Assembly: GCA_018658605.1 (NCBI GenBank)
Contig: JABHUV010000358.1
Coordinates: 1 to 9,405 of the forward strand
From: Planctomycetaceae bacterium
Lineage (GTDB): Bacteria > Planctomycetota > Planctomycetia > Pirellulales > Pirellulaceae
DNA: 9,405 bases
Reading direction: 5' to 3'
Shown here: in pieces, positions 1 to 5,391 of the stretch
How positions within the stretch are numbered: position 1 is the first letter of the stretch
Layout of the letters: the number at the start of each line of letters is the position of its first letter
Notes under the pieces: generated by a model
The model's input: the letters and a program-made list of their open reading frames with translations, nothing else
What the model was told of the DNA's origin: nothing
The model's database searches: none
Position numbers and translations under genes: made by a program

Positions 1-324
1 ATGATGCTCGGGGCGTGATTGAATAAAGTGATAATAGGAAACCATTAGATCCCAGGGATTGCGCACAAATGCGAATTTATAGTATGTTTGGAACAATTCT
101 GTTGGATACATCCGTTGCATTTGCACAGCGGTGGTGTGCTTACGACCTCGTCGCCACGCAACGGGGCCGAACCAATTCACGTTCAAACCAACTGAAGACA
201 ACATCCGATTAAACCACGCCTGTTCGGGCTGGTCGCAAAAAGGCTGCTGCGATGCAGTCACACTGGACCCAGCCGTCTTGGGAACGTGTACAAATAAAAA
301 ACGATGTGTATGTGGAATCAACAT
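1..324 (-). CDS. Sulfotransferase family protein, N-terminal part (runs off left edge)
   Basis: The reverse strand is open from here to the window edge and encodes the start of a PAPS-dependent sulfotransferase, an enzyme that moves sulfate from PAPS to a carbohydrate or other hydroxyl. Counting from the ATG at 322-324, residues 9-22 (FLFVHVPKTAGSSV) match the 5'-phosphosulfate loop, with K16 and T17 as expected. Residues 83-98 (KFAFVRNPWDLMVSYY) match the 3'-phosphate-binding segment, with R88 and S96. The spacing fits the Sulfotransfer_2 type. About 108 residues are present; the C-terminal part lies outside the window. The start is uncertain. The ATG at 324 gives the usual short lead before the P-loop, but the frame stays open upstream, with an ATG at 459 and a GTG at 501, and neither ATG has a clear ribosome binding site. 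It is divergent from a glycosyltransferase, so a role in sulfated surface glycans is plausible but inferred. Confidence 0.82.
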   Translation of the reverse strand, partial: MLIPHTHRFLFVHVPKTAGSSVTASQQPFCDQPEQAWFNRMLSSVGLNVNWFGPVAWRRGRKHTTAVQMQRMYPTELFQTYYKFAFVRNPWDLMVSYYHFIQSRPEHH

Positions 325-546
325 ATTTTCATAGCTTAGCAAACAGCGTGCTCTCACTGCCAGATGGAAACTTGTCGGTCGATAAGCTGCAAGATGATAA
401 ATAAAATATCGGCGAAGGTACCATAAATGGGCCAGCAATTTATGTCCTCCCGTATTCATGTTGCTGATGATTTCCCATTCAAGTAAACTGTTGTCTCGCA
501 CAGCAGCAAGGCAATTCAAACTGAATTTAAAAGCAGGGAGATTTAG
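325..546. other. Region between sulfotransferase and glycosyltransferase
   Basis: This stretch separates two divergent genes. On the minus strand it is open in the sulfotransferase frame. Translation from the ATG at 459 gives a basic, aromatic-rich segment (for example LLAHLWYLRRYFIYHLAAYR) that leads directly into the sulfotransferase. It may be an N-terminal extension of that protein or simply chance. The only other signal seen is the Shine-Dalgarno sequence of the plus-strand gene near its right end. No convincing promoter hexamers or hairpins were found. Confidence 0.4.
536..540 (+). promoter_or_regulatory. Shine-Dalgarno sequence of the glycosyltransferase
   Basis: GGGAG lies six bases before the ATG at 547 and fixes that start. 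It is the only clear ribosome binding site in the window; the other genes lack a good one. Confidence 0.6.
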
Positions 547-1266
547 ATGAACGTTATCTGCATGAAATGGGGGGATAAATTTCCGCCCATTTATGTTAAC
601 CGGCTTTATGCGATGGTCTCCAGAAACCTTACCTCCCCTTTCCGATTTGTCTGCTTTACTGAAGATGGTAGTGGGATTCGGGAAGAGGTTGAGATCCAAC
701 CACTACCAGAATTAGATCTCGCAGAGGGCTTACCGGAAAGAGGTTGGCGAAAGTTGACCGTCTTTGCTGAAAACTTCGGTGGGCTCTCCGGGCCAACGCT
801 TTTTCTAGATTTGGATGTAGTTATCGTCGGTAGTCTTGACTCATTTTTTGAGCAACCCGGAGAATTTCTGATTTGCCATGACAAGCATAAGCCAGACAAT
901 ATGGAAGGGAATTCTTCGGTTTTTCGTTTTGAAATTGGTAAGCATCCGGAAGTCCTGGAATACTTTACATCTCATTTTGAACAGGTTCGGTCAGAGGTCC
1001 GGCACGAATAGGCATATCTTTCACGAGAAATTAATAAAATTGGTAAGCTTAAGTTTTGGCCGGATGAATGGGTACCCAGCTTTAAATATCGGTGTGCTCC
1101 AAGTTGGATCAAGTCGTGGTTTCAAGCCCCATCAGTACCAAAAGATGCACGAGTCATTTTGTTCCATGGACTCCCTAATCCACCTGAAGCCATAAAGGGC
1201 ATAAGTGGAAAATGGTATCGTCATATCAAGCCATCGCCATGGATCGAGGATTATTGGAAAGAGTAG
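547..1266 (+). pseudogene. DxD-type glycosyltransferase interrupted by an in-frame amber codon
   Basis: This reads as a small glycosyltransferase of about 239 residues that uses a nucleotide-sugar donor. Residues 86-93 (FLDLDVVI) hold the DxD metal/nucleotide-sugar motif, D88 and D90, followed by the conserved acidic 'VGSLDSFF' segment. NSSVFRFEIG, some 30 residues later, matches the acceptor-side segment of such enzymes. The first open stretch ends at codon 155 with TAG (1009-1011). The very same frame then continues through FWPDEWVPSFKY, the C-terminal His motif ILFHGLPNPPEA, and PSPWIEDYW, to a second TAG at 1264-1266. There is no frameshift. The amber falls in the context HE-stop-AYLSREI, where relatives typically have Gln, so a CAG-to-TAG change is the simplest explanation. 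The product would be a truncated protein without its C-terminal motif unless the stop is read through or is a sequencing error. It is likely a recent pseudogene; the acceptor is unknown. Confidence 0.8.
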
Positions 1267-1374
1267 AAATTTCCCAATACGTGATTTCGGATCGTAGCAC
1301 GCGCAAGCTTATTTCCCATCGTCGATTACCGTTTTTTAGAACGACCCAAATTCTAGCGACCCTTAGTAGCCATC
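1267..1374. other. Short convergent intergenic region
   Basis: This lies between the ends of the glycosyltransferase (plus) and the transporter (minus). It has a run of six T at 1331-1336 but no stable hairpin in front of it on either strand, so a terminator is not called. Confidence 0.4.
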
Positions 1375-2643
1375 TCAACGGCGAATCCCCAACGCCACAA
1401 CAGCGCTCGCCATACAGCTAATTGCCACCAGCACGAAAACCAGCGAAGTATCATTTTGGGCATCAATGATGCCACCGATCAACGGTTCGCAGAGTCCTGC
1501 AAAAATATAGGCGAAACAATTCATCACGCCGGTACCCGTGCCCACTTTTTCAGCCCCTAACATATCTGGACACAACGCCCAAAACGCAGCTTGAGGGCCA
1601 TACGCAAAGAACCCCGTGAAAAACAGAGCGACGATTCCCAACCAGCTTCCTCGCGGTAAAAAATACATCACCACCGAACAACCGGCAGCTAAGACCATGA
1701 ATAGGATAATGACGCGGGAGCGATTCGAGCGAAACACGTTATCCGAAATCCAACCACTTGCAATAGCGCCTAATGCCATCCCGACGGGGAGAGCCACGCT
1801 AATCCATTTATCCCCTGAATCTTTCCAGTCATCCCCCAAAAAATGAACCGGCACCCAAATTAGTAATCCATACCGAGCGGCATTTTGAAAGCCAATTGCG
1901 ATAGCTGCTAATAAAAAACGCCCATTGCCCAAAACATTACGATAACGCTGCCACGAAGAAAATTTACTTTGTTTGGAAATCTCATGGCCCTTAGGCAGCT
2001 TCTCTTCTACGTGCGGTAGTAAACCAAGATCTTGAGGACGATCTCGTGCCAGTAGATAATACAATACTCCCGCAAGTAGCAACATGATAACCGGCAAACG
2101 AAAAATCCACCGCCAATCAAATCCCAACTCCAAGATCACCATTGAGCAAACAAACGCCAGCACAGACGACAAGCCAGCAGCAAACACATAAAACCCATAT
2201 GCCCTACCGCGAGTTTCTGAGGGCCACCAATTCGAAATGACTCGACTCCCAGGCGCCCAGCCCATTGACTGGGCATATCCATTAAGCCCCCAGGGAATAA
2301 TCAGGCTAACAAAACTAGTGCCAAAGCTTGTCACCCAATTCAACATGGTCGACAGTATCGCACCCACACTCATCATCCTGCGGCCGCCAAATTTATCTGC
2401 TAAATTACCATTGATCGCTTGGCCGATCGCATACGACCATAACAGTGCAGCACTAATCCACCCCAGCGTCTCTTTATCTATTCCTAACTCCGCTTCAATT
2501 CCCGGCATGGCAAAGCCAAACGTCTGCCTGCCTGTGTAGTAGAACAAATAACACATCATCGTTAATAGCAGCATACATCGTTGCCAAAATCGCATCCGCT
2601 GTTTATTCGCTACTAATTTCTGTCTCATCGATTCTGATACCAT
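1375..2643 (-). CDS. MFS transporter of the organophosphate:phosphate antiporter (OPA, GlpT/UhpT-like) family
   Basis: A 422-residue inner-membrane protein with about twelve hydrophobic segments that resembles GlpT along its whole length. Residues 36-47 (YTGRQTFGFAMP) correspond to the GlpT segment YLVRKNFALAMP, making R39 the likely equivalent of the phosphate-binding R45. AARYGLLIW (255-263) makes R257 the likely equivalent of R269. GYAQSMGWAPGSR (122-134) with NWWPSETRGRAYG, the cytoplasmic loop RDRPQDLGLLP (200-210), and GWISDNVFRSNR (297-308) also match the family. The GlpT central-pore histidine (NCAHNVGG) appears replaced in VFAAGLSS (153-160), so the substrate is probably not glycerol 3-phosphate itself. 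Family members exchange an organophosphate for phosphate. It is divergent from an alcohol dehydrogenase, 65 bases apart, which suggests a shared substrate or control. Met1 was chosen as the longest ATG start; Met6 is an alternative, and neither has a good ribosome binding site. Confidence 0.88.
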   Translation of the reverse strand: MVSESMRQKLVANKQRMRFWQRCMLLLTMMCYLFYYTGRQTFGFAMPGIEAELGIDKETLGWISAALLWSYAIGQAINGNLADKFGGRRMMSVGAILSTMLNWVTSFGTSFVSLIIPWGLNGYAQSMGWAPGSRVISNWWPSETRGRAYGFYVFAAGLSSVLAFVCSMVILELGFDWRWIFRLPVIMLLLAGVLYYLLARDRPQDLGLLPHVEEKLPKGHEISKQSKFSSWQRYRNVLGNGRFLLAAIAIGFQNAARYGLLIWVPVHFLGDDWKDSGDKWISVALPVGMALGAIASGWISDNVFRSNRSRVIILFMVLAAGCSVVMYFLPRGSWLGIVALFFTGFFAYGPQAAFWALCPDMLGAEKVGTGTGVMNCFAYIFAGLCEPLIGGIIDAQNDTSLVFVLVAISCMASAVVALGIRR

Positions 2644-2708
2644 AGAAGAACTTGCTGTTCACACCTGAACTATTGTAGTCCATTATTCCACCCAACGAGT
2701 TTCTCATC
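2644..2708. promoter_or_regulatory. Divergent control region between transporter and dehydrogenase
   Basis: These 65 bases must hold the start signals for both divergent genes. On the minus strand TACAAT (complement of 2672-2677) is a plausible -10 box for the transporter, but no good -35 box stands at the right distance. On the plus strand only weak candidates were seen. No operator palindrome was recognised. The assignment rests mainly on gene layout. Confidence 0.4.
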
Positions 2709-3830
2709 ATGACACAAGTCATCCACCGCCAAGTCAGCGACCTGCAAGAAATGCTTTCCGCACATACGGTAAACGTTATTCTGTTGGTGATTGATGAAGC
2801 TGCCTACCAGCACTCAGGTGCCCATGACACATTGGAACCCCTACTATCAACTGCCACGGTCCATCGCTGGAGTCAATTTACTCCAAATCCAACTCTTGCG
2901 GAACTAGAAAACGGAGTCCTTAAATATCGGGCATGCACGCCCGACGTCGTGATTGCTATCGGCGGCGGTACAGCTTTAGACCTCGGAAAGCTCATCAGTT
3001 TCTATGGAGAACAAACCATTCCCTGCCGCGAGATGATCCTCTCACCGCCAACCAATACTTTAGATCCAATCCCGCTCGTCGCGATCCCAACGACCTCTGG
3101 TACCGGCAGTGAAACCACTCAATTCGCCGTTATCTATGTCGATGGTGAAAAACACTCGGTTGCTGACCCACGAATCCGACCACCTCAAATCGTCCTCGAC
3201 CCAACACTCACAGCGAATATGCCTGCGGCCTTAACAGCCAACACAGGATTAGATGCTTTTTGTCAAGGAATCGAATCGATGTGGAGCGTGCAATCCACTG
3301 TTGAATCGAGAGAGTATGCCCAGCAAGCAATCTTTCTCGCGTGGAATCATCTGTCTAGTGCGGTACATCAACCAACGCCACAGTCTCGCCAAGGAATGTC
3401 ACAAGCGGCCTTCCGTTCTGGCCAAGCCATCAACATCTCCAAGACAACAGCGCCACATGCTATTTCTTATGGCATCACCTCCAAGTATTCGGTGCCACAC
3501 GGCCGAGCGGTTGCGCTAACGATCGCTGCGTTTTTCCAAGCAATCCTCGATCGCCTAACCACGCATTGCATCGACCCCCGCGGCAGCGAACACATACATA
3601 ATGTGCTCACAAACATTGCAACCCAGTTAGCTTGCGAGTCACCCAACGACGCCCCAGCGAAAATCCGCCAATTTATTGAATCATTAGATTGCCCAACGAA
3701 GCTATCGCAAATAGGAGTGACTGAGTCTCAGCAGCTAGAGGCACTCATCAACAAAATCAATCTCGAGAGACTTGCCAATTTCCCCGTACAACTCGATTCT
3801 GGAACCATCCATAAATATCTCATGCCATAG
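2709..3830 (+). CDS. Iron-containing alcohol dehydrogenase, phosphonoacetaldehyde reductase-like
   Basis: A 373-residue member of the iron-dependent (type III) alcohol dehydrogenases, cytoplasmic NAD(P)H-dependent enzymes that reduce aldehydes or oxidise alcohols. The nucleotide-binding motif GGGTALDLGK is at 85-94, and PTTSGTGSE at 127-135 is the family signature. Metal ligands visible are D182 (LDAFCQGIES), H250 (TTAPHAISYG) and H264 (VPHGRAV). The second ligand, normally His four residues after the Asp, is Gln186 here. My recollection is that LDA-C-Q-IES and TTAPHA-SY are typical of the subgroup that reduces phosphonoacetaldehyde to 2-hydroxyethylphosphonate (PhpC-like), so that is the favoured specific role, but it is an inference. 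The neighbouring OPA-type transporter would fit a phosphonate or organophosphate substrate. No pepM, phosphonopyruvate decarboxylase or phosphonatase gene is visible in the window. The length is normal and the ATG at 2709 is the only sensible start, without a clear ribosome binding site. Confidence 0.87.
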   Translation: MTQVIHRQVSDLQEMLSAHTVNVILLVIDEAAYQHSGAHDTLEPLLSTATVHRWSQFTPNPTLAELENGVLKYRACTPDVVIAIGGGTALDLGKLISFYGEQTIPCREMILSPPTNTLDPIPLVAIPTTSGTGSETTQFAVIYVDGEKHSVADPRIRPPQIVLDPTLTANMPAALTANTGLDAFCQGIESMWSVQSTVESREYAQQAIFLAWNHLSSAVHQPTPQSRQGMSQAAFRSGQAINISKTTAPHAISYGITSKYSVPHGRAVALTIAAFFQAILDRLTTHCIDPRGSEHIHNVLTNIATQLACESPNDAPAKIRQFIESLDCPTKLSQIGVTESQQLEALINKINLERLANFPVQLDSGTIHKYLMP

Positions 3831-3875
3831 CATGCTTGGTTGAACCCGCTTCGCACCGCACCTTGGCAGTTTGGT
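3831..3875. other. Convergent intergenic gap
   Basis: These 45 bases separate the ends of the dehydrogenase and the hydrolase. No hairpin followed by a T run was found on either strand, so no terminator is called. Confidence 0.4.
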
Positions 3876-5252
3876 TTATTCGTGCAATTTCTGCCACGTA
3901 ATTGCCGCCGTAAATTCGGGATGCGTTACAACAGTCGTAATTTCATAGGCATCCAAACCAAAATCGAGCTGAAACTCGACTGGCTGCCCAACGGCGTCGT
4001 CGCCATTAAAGTCATCATCCCAGACTTCGATCGTGCCGCTAGCAATACCCGGCAACAGCTTCTTCAAATCTTCGGCAACCCACAATGCTGCTAACCCATC
4101 ATCCGCCTCACTCGACTCAAACAACAACTTACCTTCGATATCTTTTATTTTGAAATACAGATCTGGTTCTTTTTCACCCAAGGCCGGAACATTCTCCACA
4201 GCGACGATCTTGACTTCTTTCATCCGCAACGCCACCCCATATCTTGGCCGGTCAAACCCCTCATAGTTTTTAGCACGACTGCTCGCGATCACGTCAGGAT
4301 CCGTTATCGAACCATCATCCGTTTTTTCAAACTGATAAATCGTCGACAAATATTGGGCAATCGGCTTGGACATTCCATATTGAATAACACTCCCGAGGAT
4401 ATAACCCATACGAGCAGAGTGAACGGCGCGATGCGATTTTTTTATCCCCTCCACGTCACAACGATATTTAAAATTGTATTGTGTGACCGACAAGTGATCT
4501 CGCGACTCTAGGTTTATGACTTCGGCGCTAAGCCCAACCCGCTCCGCCAAATCTTGAAAAGGACCACTAACATTCGGCAAGATGAGTTGTTGTGCTTTAC
4601 GCCATGGCCTAGTCATCGCCAAACCTTCATCATCATTGATGCCGTTAATTTCAGCCCAAAATCCAGGTACGTTATCCGATGAAGGTGACAAGGTAACGAT
4701 TTGCCTAATTAGTTTTTGATTTGATGGTGGACAATACACCGGCAATTCCACTTCCTTATTTTCAGCGTCTTCTAATACTAGATACAAATGTGGCGTTGAG
4801 AGACAAATGACTGTATCAATCGGAGTTTTTAACTGCGACGCCGCCAGCAATGCGACATTGCCTCCGTGACTGTGGCCGATGATCGCTATATTCTCGCCTT
4901 GAGCCGAATACTCAGAAATTTCATCCACCAAAAACTTCGCGGCGGTTTTTCGTGCTTCGTGATTGTTCTTCCCGCTCCATAAGAATTGGTGAACTGTCGA
5001 ACCCGGAGGTAAGGCTCGTTTCACTTCGGAGGCAAAACTGGTTTTTCCGGCTACGATCAACGGCCAATTTGCATCGCCGTCAAACGTACCGTGTACGATA
5101 AATACTCGAGCTCGCTTCTCGCTTGCCTTCACCGTTCCCAGCGGAAATTCATGGTCTATCAGTAAAGGCTGGGCCACAACAGGCAGCGACAACTGCCAAG
5201 AGAATAACAATAGCAGAGCAAACCACGCGAATTTGTACGGTAGGATCTTCAT
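3876..5252 (-). CDS. Exported alpha/beta hydrolase (lipase/esterase-like) with C2-like C-terminal domain
   Basis: A 458-residue protein. Residues 1-27 form a Sec signal peptide: K2 and K7, a hydrophobic stretch FAWFALLLLFSWQLSL, then VVA before QP as a likely cleavage site. The mature protein starts with an alpha/beta-hydrolase fold: VFIVHGTFDGDANW (50-63) supplies the oxyanion HG, and IIGHSHGGN (124-132) is the nucleophile elbow with Ser128 in a G-x-S-x-G context. The catalytic Asp and His cannot be fixed by eye; D252-H253 or H274/H278 are candidates. Residues of about 342-430 look like a C2-like beta sandwich, with DLYFKIKDIEGKLLFES and an acidic loop EVWDDDFNGDDAVG (409-422) that could bind calcium. 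This suggests an exported enzyme acting on esters or lipids, perhaps membrane-associated; the substrate is unknown. It is divergent from the large repeat protein and convergent with the dehydrogenase. No ribosome binding site is obvious. Confidence 0.82.
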   Translation of the reverse strand: MKILPYKFAWFALLLLFSWQLSLPVVAQPLLIDHEFPLGTVKASEKRARVFIVHGTFDGDANWPLIVAGKTSFASEVKRALPPGSTVHQFLWSGKNNHEARKTAAKFLVDEISEYSAQGENIAIIGHSHGGNVALLAASQLKTPIDTVICLSTPHLYLVLEDAENKEVELPVYCPPSNQKLIRQIVTLSPSSDNVPGFWAEINGINDDEGLAMTRPWRKAQQLILPNVSGPFQDLAERVGLSAEVINLESRDHLSVTQYNFKYRCDVEGIKKSHRAVHSARMGYILGSVIQYGMSKPIAQYLSTIYQFEKTDDGSITDPDVIASSRAKNYEGFDRPRYGVALRMKEVKIVAVENVPALGEKEPDLYFKIKDIEGKLLFESSEADDGLAALWVAEDLKKLLPGIASGTIEVWDDDFNGDDAVGQPVEFQLDFGLDAYEITTVVTHPEFTAAITWQKLHE

Positions 5253-5391
5253 GTCAATATTCTAACGTTTTCTCGCTATTGAGTGACACCCGAAAAAATA
5301 TAGTCTGCGCGCCAATAAATAACATCTCTATCGTCCGTATTTCAAGCGTTTGTTACAATTTGCGACCGCGCTTTTTTGAAATATAAATACT
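5253..5391. promoter_or_regulatory. AT-rich divergent region between hydrolase and large exported protein
   Basis: This region of 139 bases must contain the promoters of two divergent genes. On the plus strand TACAAT (5354-5359) and TATAAA (5382-5387) resemble -10 boxes; the second, with TTGCGA at 5360-5365, would give a nearly leaderless transcript. On the minus strand TATATT followed by T residues is a possible -10 box. None has a strong -35 partner, so exact promoters are not assigned. Neither flanking gene has a Shine-Dalgarno sequence. Confidence 0.35.

Noticed and set aside
131..334. Plus-strand open frame of 67 codons
   Set aside because: It lies antisense to the sulfotransferase, whose P-loop and 3'-phosphate motifs are clear, and its own translation is Cys-rich and unlike any family.
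606..899. Minus-strand open frame of 97 codons
   Set aside because: It is antisense to the glycosyltransferase DxD region and shows no protein-like pattern.
1009..1011. Amber recoding (pyrrolysine or a reassigned TAG)
   Set aside because: TAG is the normal terminator of the dehydrogenase, the large exported gene and the glycosyltransferase itself, and no recoding element was seen, so a nonsense mutation is simpler.
878..1195. Plus-strand open frame of 105 codons as the continuation of the glycosyltransferase through a frameshift
   Set aside because: The true C-terminal sequence is in the original frame after a single TAG; this other frame has no family motifs.
1320..1345. T-run as a rho-independent terminator between convergent genes
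   Set aside because: No GC-rich hairpin precedes the T-run on either strand; only a 4-base inverted repeat surrounds it.
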